A DNA stretch of 37,768 nucleotides, taken from contig CAMPCO010000002.1 in NCBI GenBank assembly GCA_946646305.1, forward strand, positions 1 through 37,768. The letters are read 5' to 3'. The position numbers were made by a program, and so were the translations under genes. Origin of the DNA: an uncultured Clostridia bacterium (lineage in GTDB: Bacteria; Bacillota; Clostridia; Oscillospirales; Acutalibacteraceae). Numbering within the stretch: the stretch's first letter is position 1; every line of letters begins with the position of its first letter. Below, one piece after another: positions 15,158 to 22,750 of the stretch. The notes beneath the pieces were generated by a model. That model ran no database searches, had not been told where the DNA came from, and worked only from the letters and a program-made list of their open reading frames with translations.

Positions 15158-16522
15158 TTGAGCGAGAATACCGTTGCCGCAATATCTTCTCCTATGGGGG
15201 AAGGCGGTATTGGAGTTATAAGAATATCGGGCGAGGATGCCATATCGGTTGCCGATAAATGCTTTAAAGCAGTATCCGGCAAACCGCTCTGTTCCCTTGG
15301 CGGCTACCGTGCCGCTTTCGGAAACATTGTTTTATCTGACGGGACAAGTCTTGATGAGGCGGTTGCCCTTGTCTTTCGCGCGCCGAAAAGCTATACCGGC
15401 GAGGATGTTGTGGAACTTTCGGTTCACGGCGGAACCGAAATATTGCGCCAGGCGCTTCGCAGGGTTTTGGAATGCGGCGCTATGCCTGCCGGCGCGGGCG
15501 AGTTTACAAAACGCGCCTTTTTAAACGGAAAAATGCCACTTTCCAAAGCGGAAAGCGTTATGAGCCTTATAAGCGCTCGCGGTAATGAAGCGCTTAAAAT
15601 CTCCCGCAAGGCGGCGGGCGGCAGTATCGACCGCGCGGTAAACGAAATAACCGACCTTTTAAAGCTTACCGCCGCAGGTATCGCCACCTATTCCGATTAC
15701 CCCGATGAAGAGCTTGAGGGCGCTAAGATTTCCGATTTTGAAAAGGGGCTTTTAAAAGCAGAGGAAAAGCTTAATACCCTTATTAAAAATTACGACACGG
15801 GTAAGCTTATAAGAGAGGGCATAAACTGCGTTATAGCAGGCAAGCCGAATGTGGGCAAATCAACCCTTATGAACCTGCTTTGCGGCAGTGACCGTTCTAT
15901 TGTAACGGCGGTGCCCGGTACTACAAGGGATATTATAGAAAATTCGGTTAATTTAGGGGATATAACCCTTAATTTATCCGATACGGCAGGCATTCATGCC
16001 ACCGATGATGTAGTGGAAGCCGAGGGGGTTTCCCGCGCAAAAGAACTGCTTGACACCGCGGCGGTTATTTTAGCGGTTTTTGACGGCTCTGCGCCGCTTG
16101 ACGCGGATGACCGATCCCTTTTGGAGGATATAAGAACTAAACGCGCCATTGTAATTATTAACAAGACCGACTTAGAGCAAAGGTTATCACCAAAAGATTT
16201 TTGCGGTTTTGAATGCGTTATGCTGTCGGCAAAAGAAGGAAAAGGCGCCGATAATCTTCAAAGCGCCATAAAGCGCGTTTGCCAAATGGACAGCCTTAGC
16301 GAAAACGATGCCGTTCTTATAAACGAGCGCCAGCTTTCCTGCGTTAAGGAAGCGCAAAAATATATCGAGGAAGCCCGCACGGCACTTTTTTCGGGTGTTA
16401 CGGTGGATGCGGTGGGCGTTTGCGTTGACGGGGCGCTTGAAAGCCTTTTAACCCTTACGGGTGAGAGGGTAACAAACGCCGTTTGCGATGAGATATTTAA
16501 ACATTTTTGTGTTGGAAAATAG
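15158..16522 (+). CDS. mnmE: tRNA uridine-5-carboxymethylaminomethyl(34) synthesis GTPase MnmE
   Basis: With MnmG it modifies the wobble uridine of tRNAs reading NNA/NNG codons. 454 aa. The N-terminal folate-binding domain starts TVAAISSPMGEGGIGVIRISG. The G domain shows G1 GKPNVGKST near 228-236, G2 GTTRD near 254, G3 DTAG near 275 and G4 NKTD. The C-terminal CVGK matches the conserved C(I/L/V)GK with the catalytic Cys. The TTG at 15158 is chosen because GAAGGGA lies about six bases upstream and the length fits; the TTG at 15140 would overlap that site. First gene of the modification operon. Confidence 0.97.
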   Translation: MSENTVAAISSPMGEGGIGVIRISGEDAISVADKCFKAVSGKPLCSLGGYRAAFGNIVLSDGTSLDEAVALVFRAPKSYTGEDVVELSVHGGTEILRQALRRVLECGAMPAGAGEFTKRAFLNGKMPLSKAESVMSLISARGNEALKISRKAAGGSIDRAVNEITDLLKLTAAGIATYSDYPDEELEGAKISDFEKGLLKAEEKLNTLIKNYDTGKLIREGINCVIAGKPNVGKSTLMNLLCGSDRSIVTAVPGTTRDIIENSVNLGDITLNLSDTAGIHATDDVVEAEGVSRAKELLDTAAVILAVFDGSAPLDADDRSLLEDIRTKRAIVIINKTDLEQRLSPKDFCGFECVMLSAKEGKGADNLQSAIKRVCQMDSLSENDAVLINERQLSCVKEAQKYIEEARTALFSGVTVDAVGVCVDGALESLLTLTGERVTNAVCDEIFKHFCVGK

Positions 16523-16540
16523 AAACCGGGTGACTTTTTT

Positions 16541-18421
16541 ATGATACCTAAATATAAAGCCGAAAGTTATGATGTTGCCGTTATCGGCGGCGGACACGCG
16601 GGAATAGAGGCGGCGCTTAGCTCCGCCCGTCTCGGGTGCAGTACCGTTATGTTTTCAATTAGTCTTGATTTTATCGGCAATATGCCCTGCAACCCATCCA
16701 TAGGCGGAACGGCAAAGGGCCATCTTGTAAGAGAACTTGACGCTTTGGGCGGCGAGATGGGAAAAGCCGCCGACAAAACAAGCCTGCAAAGCAGAATGCT
16801 AAACCGCGGCAAAGGTCCTGCGGTTTATTCTCTGCGCGCGCAGATAGACCGCCGCGCATATAGCGGATATATGAAGCAAACGGTTGAAAAGCAATCGGGA
16901 CTTGATGTTAAGCAGGCAGAAATCACCGAACTTATAAAAGATGATACGGGGCTTTGGCACCTTACCACCCGCCTTGGCGCCGAATATACGGCAAAATGCG
17001 TTATTCTTGCAACCGGAACATTTTTGGCAGGCAAGGTTTATATAGGTGAAGTAAACTATGAAAGCGGACCGGACGGAATGTTCCCCGCAAAATATTTAAG
17101 CGACTCGCTGAAAAAACTCGGGCTTCCGCTTCGCCGCTTTAAAACGGGAACACCCGCCCGTGTTGCAAGGGACAGTATTGATTTTTCTGTTCTGGAGCTT
17201 CAAGAGGGCGACAAAATCACCGAGCCTTTCAGTTTTTCCACCACTACTCCGCCCGAAAACAAGGTTGTTTGCCATATTGCATATACAAATGATGAAACAA
17301 AAAAGATAATACTTGAAAATCTGCACCGTTCTCCCCTTTATTCGGGGGTTATAGAGGGTGTGGGACCGAGATACTGCCCGAGCATAGAAGATAAAATCGT
17401 CCGCTTTGCGGATAAGCGCCGCCATCAGCTTTTTATTGAGCCTTGCGGCGAGGAAACCGATGAGATGTATCTGCAAGGTATGTCTTCTTCCCTGCCGGAA
17501 GAGGTTCAGATAAAGTTTTACAGAACTATTAAAGGTCTTGAAAATGTTAAGGTTATGCGCAATGCCTATGCCATTGAATATGACTGCATAGACCCGATAA
17601 ATATGGACGCCTCGCTTGAAATTCATAATAACCCGGGGCTTTTCGGCGCGGGTCAGTTTAACGGCTCATCCGGCTATGAAGAAGCGGCGGCACAGGGGCT
17701 TGTTGCGGGTATAAATGCCGCAAGAAAGGTTAAAGGCCTTGCCCCGCTTATCCTCTCCCGCGCTTCATCATATATAGGAACGCTTATAGATGACCTTGTA
17801 ACAAAGGGATGTATGGACCCGTACAGAATGATGACCTCGCGCAGTGAATACCGCTTGGTGCTGAGGCAGGACAATGCCGATGAGCGCCTTATGCCCATAG
17901 GATATGAAATAGGCCTTGTCGACCACGATACATATTCTGCTTTCCTTTTAAGAAAAGAGCAAAAAGAAAAGGAAATTGCGCGCGTTACCGCCACCTATCT
18001 TTCCCCGACCGAAGAGCTTAACGCCTTTTTGGTTTCGCGCGGCACCGCCCCCGTTTCAACCGGAGCCTGCCTTGCCGACCTTATAAAGCGGCCTCAGCTT
18101 TCTTACGATGATCTTGCCCCCTTTGATAAGGCAAGACCCGAGCTTTCCTATCTTGTTCGCCAAAAGGTTGAAACCGAGATAAAATATGACGGGTATATAA
18201 AAAGGCAACTTATGCAGGTTGATAAAATGCTTCACCTTGAAAACCGCAAACTGCCCGAAAACATCGATTATGACAAAATTAAAGGTCTGCGGCTTGAGGC
18301 TATTGAGAAACTTAAACGCGTGCTACCTAAAAGTGTCGGTCAGGCTTCGCGCATTTCGGGTGTCAGCCCTGCCGATATATCGGTGCTGCTTATATATCTC
18401 TCAAAGGAGGGAAAGTCTTGA
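16541..18421 (+). CDS. mnmG: tRNA uridine-5-carboxymethylaminomethyl(34) synthesis enzyme MnmG
   Basis: FAD-dependent partner of MnmE. 626 aa, normal length. The N-terminal FAD-binding motif is DVAVIGGGHAGIEAALSSAR (residues 11-30); NPSIGGTAKGHLVRELDALGGEM, RFKTGTPAR, GPRYCPSIEDKIVRF and YEEAAAQGLVAGINAA are family signatures. ATG 16541 is 18 bases after mnmE, with only a weak GGGTGA site. Its stop overlaps the rsmG start by four bases (TTGA), which implies coupled translation. Confidence 0.98.
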   Translation: MIPKYKAESYDVAVIGGGHAGIEAALSSARLGCSTVMFSISLDFIGNMPCNPSIGGTAKGHLVRELDALGGEMGKAADKTSLQSRMLNRGKGPAVYSLRAQIDRRAYSGYMKQTVEKQSGLDVKQAEITELIKDDTGLWHLTTRLGAEYTAKCVILATGTFLAGKVYIGEVNYESGPDGMFPAKYLSDSLKKLGLPLRRFKTGTPARVARDSIDFSVLELQEGDKITEPFSFSTTTPPENKVVCHIAYTNDETKKIILENLHRSPLYSGVIEGVGPRYCPSIEDKIVRFADKRRHQLFIEPCGEETDEMYLQGMSSSLPEEVQIKFYRTIKGLENVKVMRNAYAIEYDCIDPINMDASLEIHNNPGLFGAGQFNGSSGYEEAAAQGLVAGINAARKVKGLAPLILSRASSYIGTLIDDLVTKGCMDPYRMMTSRSEYRLVLRQDNADERLMPIGYEIGLVDHDTYSAFLLRKEQKEKEIARVTATYLSPTEELNAFLVSRGTAPVSTGACLADLIKRPQLSYDDLAPFDKARPELSYLVRQKVETEIKYDGYIKRQLMQVDKMLHLENRKLPENIDYDKIKGLRLEAIEKLKRVLPKSVGQASRISGVSPADISVLLIYLSKEGKS

Positions 18422-19134
18422 CAGGTTTTGATTTCTCCCCCATTTCCCCCTTGTGTGAAGAATTTGGTGTGGTTCTTAGCGATGAAATAAAAGAGCGGCT
18501 TAGTATATACGGCGATATGCTGATTGAAACAAACAAATCGGTAAACCTTACCGCCATAACAGAGCCTGAGGAAATCGTTTTAAAGCATTTTTATGATTGC
18601 ATTTTGTTTTTTAAAAACATAACCCCAAACCCCGGGGATAAAATAATAGATATAGGAACGGGTGCGGGTTTTCCGGGGCTTGTGCTTAAAATCATCCGCC
18701 CCGATATTAAGCTCACCCTTATGGATGCGCTTGATAAAAGGCTTACATTTTTAAAAAATGTGCTTGAGAAAATAAATCTTTCGGCAGAGGTTTTACATCT
18801 TCGCGCCGAGGATGGCGGCAAAGACCCCGCTTTGCGCGAAAGCTTTGATTTTGCCGTTTCGCGCGCGGTGGCGGCTCTGCCCACCCTTTGTGAATTCTGT
18901 ATTCCTTATGTTAAGATAGGCGGCAGTTTTGTCGCTATGAAGGGGGAAGCCGCAGAGGAAGAGGTTGCCGCCGCAAAGAGGGCTTATTCCGTTTTAGGTT
19001 GCGAAAAACCGATAATTTTTAAAGAAACTTTAACGGGGCGGGAGTCGCGAGCCTTTGTAATTTCAAAAAAGATATCGCAAACTCCTACAAAATACCCCAG
19101 AAGCTTTGCCAAAATCAAAAAAAGCGCCTTATAA
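18418..19134 (+). CDS. rsmG: 16S rRNA (guanine527-N7)-methyltransferase RsmG
   Basis: SAM-dependent methyltransferase for G527 of 16S rRNA. 238 aa. The SAM motif is IDIGTGAGFPGLVLKI near residue 79, preceded by NKSVNLTAI, with SRAVAALPTLCEFC and GGSFVAMKG further on, all typical of RsmG/GidB. It starts with TTG at 18418, overlapping the mnmG stop, with AAGGAGGGAAAG upstream. The terminator hairpin overlaps its stop codon. The mnmE-mnmG-rsmG order is the usual Firmicute arrangement. Confidence 0.97.
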   Translation: MTGFDFSPISPLCEEFGVVLSDEIKERLSIYGDMLIETNKSVNLTAITEPEEIVLKHFYDCILFFKNITPNPGDKIIDIGTGAGFPGLVLKIIRPDIKLTLMDALDKRLTFLKNVLEKINLSAEVLHLRAEDGGKDPALRESFDFAVSRAVAALPTLCEFCIPYVKIGGSFVAMKGEAAEEEVAAAKRAYSVLGCEKPIIFKETLTGRESRAFVISKKISQTPTKYPRSFAKIKKSAL

Positions 19135-19147
19135 AAAGGCGTTTTTT
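19125..19147 (+). terminator. terminator of mnmE-mnmG-rsmG
   Basis: Stem CGCCTT (19125-19130) with AAGGCG (19136-19141), flanked by an A-run upstream and TTTTTT downstream that extend the pairing. The rsmG stop codon (19132-19134) lies in the loop. Confidence 0.82.
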
Positions 19148-19157
19148 GTTTTTTTAT

Positions 19158-19181
19158 GCGCTTTTTTGTCGAGCGCTTTTT
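19158..19181 (+). terminator. second, tandem terminator after rsmG
   Basis: Short stem GCGCT (19158-19162) with AGCGC (19172-19176), nine-base loop, followed by TTTTTCTTT. A back-up to the preceding hairpin. Confidence 0.5.
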
Positions 19182-19182
19182 C

Positions 19183-19211
19183 TTTACTTTTTTCCGCTTG
19201 TCCGTCATAAT
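19183..19211 (+). promoter_or_regulatory. possible promoter of the ParB-like gene
   Basis: TTTACT (19183-19188), 17-base spacer, CATAAT (19206-19211). A modest match, but two terminators stand between rsmG and this gene, so a separate promoter is expected here. Confidence 0.4.
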
Positions 19212-19243
19212 TAAACCACGGCAGACGGAAAGGAGAATTCCGA

Positions 19244-20041
19244 TTGACTAAAAAAATAAAACTTGTTTTTAATAAGGACCCGGCAAAAATTCACCTGCCT
19301 GACGGCAGTGACCTTTACTCGGCAAGTGATTATTGCCTTGACCCGCTGGAGGAAAACATTTCAAAAAACGGAATTATAACACCTATAATTGTAAGAACCG
19401 ATGAAAAAGGGCAATATGAACTTGTTTGCGGCAAAAAAAGGCTTATCTGCGCAAGACTTTTGCGAATGAAATCGGTGCCTTGTATAAAGCTTAATTGCAC
19501 AAGCCGTCAAGCCGCGATTTTAAGGCTGAGCGAAAGCCTCAGTGTTAAAGGCGAAAACTGTTTTGAAACGGCGGACAGTATGCAAAATCTGATAAACGAG
19601 CACAACATGTCCACCGCAAAAATTGCCGAAAGTCTCGGCATTAGCGAAAATGCGGTTAAGGAAAAACTAAAGCTTCTTGATTTTCCTTTTGAGCTAAGGC
19701 AAAAGGCGGCAGATAATCTCAGTGTGTCGCAGATGCTTTCCTTAATGCTTTTGCCAAACAATAAAATCTCTGCCGCTATGGATGAGATAATACATAACGG
19801 CCTTAACGATAAACAAACAAAAGAATATATCGCTTCCTTTTTTTCGGCAGAAAAGAAAGCGCCCGTAAGAAAGGCGGCAATAAGCGATTTAAAACTATTC
19901 TCAAACAGCATTGAAAAACTGCTTTATACCATTCAAAACGCAGGTTATGAAACCGATTTTTCAATGACAGATGAGGAAAGATACATCGATTTCAGAATAA
20001 AAGTAAAAAAGCGGGGCGAAATGCTCGACCCCGTAAGCTAA
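19244..20041 (+). CDS. divergent ParB/Noc-like nucleoid protein
   Basis: ParB/Spo0J/Noc-related DNA-binding protein, 265 aa. The N-terminal ParB domain is recognisable (LDPLEENISKNGIITPIIV then YELVCGKKRLICARLL and VPCI), and a helix-turn-helix (MSTAKIAESLGISENAVKEKLKLL, near 122-145) follows. The position after rsmG matches Noc or ParB of Firmicutes. Two nucleotide-contact regions look degenerate: the usual GERR is GKKR (63-66) and the ENxQR region reads SESLSVKGEN (97-106). CTP binding and clamp formation are therefore doubtful. No parA is adjacent. The TTG start is supported by AAGGAG eight bases upstream. Confidence 0.8.
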   Translation: MTKKIKLVFNKDPAKIHLPDGSDLYSASDYCLDPLEENISKNGIITPIIVRTDEKGQYELVCGKKRLICARLLRMKSVPCIKLNCTSRQAAILRLSESLSVKGENCFETADSMQNLINEHNMSTAKIAESLGISENAVKEKLKLLDFPFELRQKAADNLSVSQMLSLMLLPNNKISAAMDEIIHNGLNDKQTKEYIASFFSAEKKAPVRKAAISDLKLFSNSIEKLLYTIQNAGYETDFSMTDEERYIDFRIKVKKRGEMLDPVS

Positions 20042-20153
20042 AAAAGGTTAATTCTGCAAAATGCCTTTTCGTCCCCTTAAAGGCGCTTTGCGGTTTTAAT
20101 AGGCAAGAGCGGGTGACTGCCACGCCGCTGCTTTCCACCATATTCATCCCCAT

Positions 20154-20189
20154 ACACAACACCCCCGTAGAAATACGGGGGTGTTGTGT
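20154..20189. repeat. perfect 16-bp inverted repeat with GAAA loop
   Basis: Arms 20154-20169 and 20174-20189 are exact complements, with a run of five C/G in the stem; the loop GAAA is a GNRA tetraloop on the plus strand. The following sequence is not T-rich, so it is not a standard terminator. Confidence 0.85.
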
Positions 20190-20190
20190 T

Positions 20191-20232
20191 AGATTTTAGA
20201 TTATAGATGATAGATTGTAGATAATAGATAAC
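20191..20232. repeat. six tandem heptamers AGATNNN
   Basis: Units agatttt, agattat, agatgat, agattgt, agataat and agataac, exactly seven bases apart. The first four bases are invariant; the last three vary. Confidence 0.85.
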
Positions 20233-20254
20233 CGTTTGCCGAGGGCAAACGGTT
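20230..20254. terminator. possible terminator of the plsC gene run
   Basis: Stem of 11 bp (20230-20240 with 20244-20254), loop GAG, lying eight bases past the plsC stop. The downstream minus-strand sequence is AT-rich but lacks a continuous T-run. Confidence 0.5.
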
Positions 20255-20261
20255 TAATCAT

Positions 20262-21065
20262 TCATTTTAAGTTTTCTATCATAATGGCTCTTGCTTCGTT
20301 TTGCAGTTCTTCACTATCAGCCGCAGAAACCTCTTCCGCCGAATAAGTCTTTAAAATATCTATGGCAATAGGACTTGACCTTAGCGGAAAGTTTTTAAAA
20401 ACATTTGCCGCGCCCTTTATCGTGCAAACCGTAAGCGGAACCTTCGCCTTTGCCGCCGCCTTAACGGCACCCGGCTTAAAGGGCAAAATCTCTCCCGTTT
20501 TGCTTCTTGTTCCCTCGGGAAAAATGCCGACACTCGCTTTATCTTTTTTTAAAAGATTTATCACATCTATAAGCGCTTTTGCGCCGCTTCTTAAATTTTC
20601 CCTATCCACAAAAACACCGCCCTGCGATGTTATAAACTGCGGAACAACGGGCATTTTGGTGGTCTCTTTCTTTGCGATAAATGCAAATTCGCATTCGGGT
20701 AAAGCCGCCATAAGGATAACGGGGTCTAAAATGCTTGTGTGGTTTGCGATTATAATAAACCTCGCGTTTTCGGGTATCAGTTCCTCTCCGCTAAGAGTTA
20801 TCTTCATCCTGAGAATTTTTGAAATAAGCGGCAAAGTCAGTTTTGCAAGCAGTTTATAATAGCCCACGCATTTAGGTGTTTTCCCCGGTTTTACAAGCAT
20901 AAGCGACCCGACAAATATAATGGCGTGAAGCAAAATAAACGCCACAAAGGCGGCTATAAACAGCACCGGCACAAGCCACCAGGAGTAGCTGTATCTCAAT
21001 ATGGGAAAAAACTTATCGAGAATGGGAACCGCCGCCGCCGAAAGGCACAAATAAACGTAAAACAT
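20262..21065 (-). CDS. plsC: 1-acyl-sn-glycerol-3-phosphate acyltransferase PlsC
   Basis: Membrane-bound enzyme that acylates lysophosphatidate to phosphatidate. 267 aa. Two hydrophobic segments at about 28-58 precede the catalytic domain. The catalytic NHTSILDP (H109-x4-D114) and the substrate-binding FPEGTRSK (182-189) are intact, with GGVFVDRE between them. ATG 21065 has AAAGGAG seven bases upstream. Last gene of the 16-gene minus-strand run; 11 bases separate it from the preceding small gene. Confidence 0.95.
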   Translation of the reverse strand: MFYVYLCLSAAAVPILDKFFPILRYSYSWWLVPVLFIAAFVAFILLHAIIFVGSLMLVKPGKTPKCVGYYKLLAKLTLPLISKILRMKITLSGEELIPENARFIIIANHTSILDPVILMAALPECEFAFIAKKETTKMPVVPQFITSQGGVFVDRENLRSGAKALIDVINLLKKDKASVGIFPEGTRSKTGEILPFKPGAVKAAAKAKVPLTVCTIKGAANVFKNFPLRSSPIAIDILKTYSAEEVSAADSEELQNEARAIMIENLK

Positions 21066-21076
21066 CCGTTTCTCCT

Positions 21077-21256
21077 TTAATTCTGCTTTCTGACCGTTTT
21101 ATACTCATCATAAGGGTCGAAAAACGGGCAATTATCTATGTTTCCACTTAAAAACCGAGCCATTTCATCCTCATCAAGAGAAACATCGCAATAGTATTCT
21201 TCAGTGTCTTCATCAAAAGAATAATAGGCGCAGTTTTCGCATAATATACTGCTCAT
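21077..21256 (-). CDS. small Cys-rich DUF6472-like protein (59 aa)
   Basis: A 59-aa gene on the minus strand beginning MSSILCENCAYYSFDED, with YYCDVSLDEDEMARFL in the middle and NCPFFDPYDEY near the end. Four cysteines (residues 6, 9, 23, 43) could bind a metal. I associate this pattern with the small clostridial DUF6472 family of unknown function, from memory. ATG 21256 is two bases after the LCP gene stop, and its own ribosome binding site is weak, so translation is probably coupled. It lies 11 bases before plsC. Rich in acidic residues; no membrane segment. Confidence 0.82.
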   Translation of the reverse strand: MSSILCENCAYYSFDEDTEEYYCDVSLDEDEMARFLSGNIDNCPFFDPYDEYKTVRKQN

Positions 21257-21258
21257 AC

Positions 21259-22737
21259 TCAGTTTGTTCCATCCTCTGTTGTTTCGGTGCCGCTCTCGGT
21301 ACCGGTTTCAGTATTGCCTGCGGGATCTTCGGTGCCGCCCTCGCCGCCTTGTTCGGTGCTCTCTGTCGGCTCTTCGGGTGTTTCCGGCGCGGCTTGCGAT
21401 GTGGTTTGACTGCTTGGTGTCTCCGGTTCTACCGTAATCGGGTCGGGAGTATAATCGGGCGGGCCGAAAATGGAAGCGAACCAGTCGTTTTTCTCAACGG
21501 GGTTTTGCTCGGTGAACTGTTCCATAGTCATATCTTCATAAATTATCGCGTGAACGGCGCGCTTTGCATAATCTCTATCAAAATATACGCAGGAACCGTA
21601 TTCCGAATAACCAAAAGGCATAAGCCACTCGGTCTGCGGAATGCGGTATTGTTCAAAGGTGGGGTTTTTAAGCAAAACATTTACCGCAAGGCTTAAAATA
21701 TCGGAATAGGTAAGTGATGTTTCACTGCAGGGCAAAAGCGCCTTGGCAAGTTTGGCATACTGCGATTTTTTCATAGTTGTTGCTTTTGAGAAAAGCTCAT
21801 GCATAACATGGCGCTGGCGGTCGGTTCTGCCAAAGTCATCGTTTGTACCAAAGGTGCTGAGACAATGTCTTATTCTCGCGTAAGCCACCGCCTGAACACC
21901 GTTAAGGTGCTGTGTTCCGGGGGATGATATCCAGTAATCATCTATATCAAGCCCTCTGGCTTCGCAGATTTCTTCCATACAGTTGTTAAGGTTCGGGTTG
22001 TCGTAGCCTTTCCATTCAAGCTCATCCTCGGTAATGGTGGCTTCAATACCGCCTACGGCATCTATAATATCGACCATACCGAAGAAATTGATGGTGGCAT
22101 ATCTTGAAATGTCAAGCTCATAGTTCTGGTTTAATGTCTTTATCGCAAGCTCGGGTCCGCCGTTTGCGTAGGCGTTGTTAAGTTTTGAGTAGTAAACCTC
22201 GCCGTTTTCTTCCATACGGGTTATGGTGTCGCGCATAAGGGATATAACCTTAACCTTTTTGGTCTCGGTGTTGATACTCAAAATCATAATACTGTCGCTT
22301 CGGCCGGTAAAGTCACCCTCTTCGCGGGTGTCAAGTCCGAAAAGGGCAATATTTACAACTCTTTTATCGATAATATCGCTAAACCCTAAATCGGCATCGC
22401 CTCTTAATTTGCGGTAGTTATAATTAAGGAACGGCCAGGCGAAATAAAGAAGAATACCAAAGATCAGCAAAATGCAGGTTAAGATAATAATTATCTTTTT
22501 CTTATTTTTCCTTTTTTTCTTCTTGCCTTTTTTTCCTGCCGCGCGCTTTTTTTGCGCCGGTCTGCGGGAAAAAGAGTTAATGTCTATATCTTCATCATAG
22601 GCTCTTCTTCTCGGCGCAGAGCGATCCTGCTTTTTTTGCTGTTCTTCAAGCATACGCTTGTACATCTTATAATAATCTTCGTCCGTCTCGTTTTCATCCG
22701 ATCCGCGAAAATCAAAACCATCATCGTATCTACTCAT
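21259..22737 (-). CDS. LytR-CpsA-Psr (LCP) family cell wall glycopolymer ligase
   Basis: LCP enzymes transfer lipid-linked wall polymers to peptidoglycan outside the cell. 492 aa. The cytosolic N-terminus of about 80 residues is highly charged and ends in a Lys-rich stretch. One transmembrane helix spans about 81-100. The LCP domain follows, with ALFGLDTR, GRSDSIMI, SLMRDT (the phosphate-binding Arg/Asp) and NNAYANGG. The last 50 or so residues are low-complexity, rich in Thr, Glu, Pro and Ser, typical of wall-exposed tails. AGAAGG precedes ATG 22737. A link to the Cps control module in this window is possible but unproven. Confidence 0.94.
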   Translation of the reverse strand: MSRYDDGFDFRGSDENETDEDYYKMYKRMLEEQQKKQDRSAPRRRAYDEDIDINSFSRRPAQKKRAAGKKGKKKKRKNKKKIIIILTCILLIFGILLYFAWPFLNYNYRKLRGDADLGFSDIIDKRVVNIALFGLDTREEGDFTGRSDSIMILSINTETKKVKVISLMRDTITRMEENGEVYYSKLNNAYANGGPELAIKTLNQNYELDISRYATINFFGMVDIIDAVGGIEATITEDELEWKGYDNPNLNNCMEEICEARGLDIDDYWISSPGTQHLNGVQAVAYARIRHCLSTFGTNDDFGRTDRQRHVMHELFSKATTMKKSQYAKLAKALLPCSETSLTYSDILSLAVNVLLKNPTFEQYRIPQTEWLMPFGYSEYGSCVYFDRDYAKRAVHAIIYEDMTMEQFTEQNPVEKNDWFASIFGPPDYTPDPITVEPETPSSQTTSQAAPETPEEPTESTEQGGEGGTEDPAGNTETGTESGTETTEDGTN

Positions 22738-22750
22738 TTTAAACCTTCTT

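Larger units (their letters stand above)
20042..20261. other. hairpin-rich convergent gap with heptamer repeat
   Basis: This gap lies between the ParB-like gene and plsC, both of which end here. It holds a 13-position stem with one mismatch and one G-T pair (20056-20068 with 20079-20091) followed by GGTTTTAA; a small stem (20108-20115 with 20121-20129, one bulge); a perfect 16-bp stem with GAAA tetraloop (20154-20189); six 7-base AGATNNN units (20191-20232); and an 11-bp stem (20230-20254). The first hairpin could terminate the ParB-like gene and the last plsC, though neither has a strong T-run. The rest is unexplained: a small RNA or a dispersed palindromic repeat is possible. Confidence 0.5.

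Noticed and set aside
19997-20153. Short minus-strand frame starting at an ATG at 20153 and running into the end of the ParB-like gene
   Set aside because: About 50 codons, no ribosome binding site, arginine/phenylalanine-rich composition typical of antisense reading, and it overlaps a real gene and the hairpins; not annotated as coding.
20042-20160. tRNA, SRP RNA, 6S RNA or known riboswitch in the hairpin-rich gap
   Set aside because: No cloverleaf with a GTTCGANTC loop, no conserved SRP loop and no riboswitch core I can recognise; left as an unassigned structured region.
20600-20612. Single DnaA-box-like sequence (CTATCCACA)
   Set aside because: One isolated, mismatched box inside plsC; no cluster, no dnaA and no AT-rich unwinding region, so no origin is claimed despite the mnmE-mnmG-rsmG-ParB cluster.
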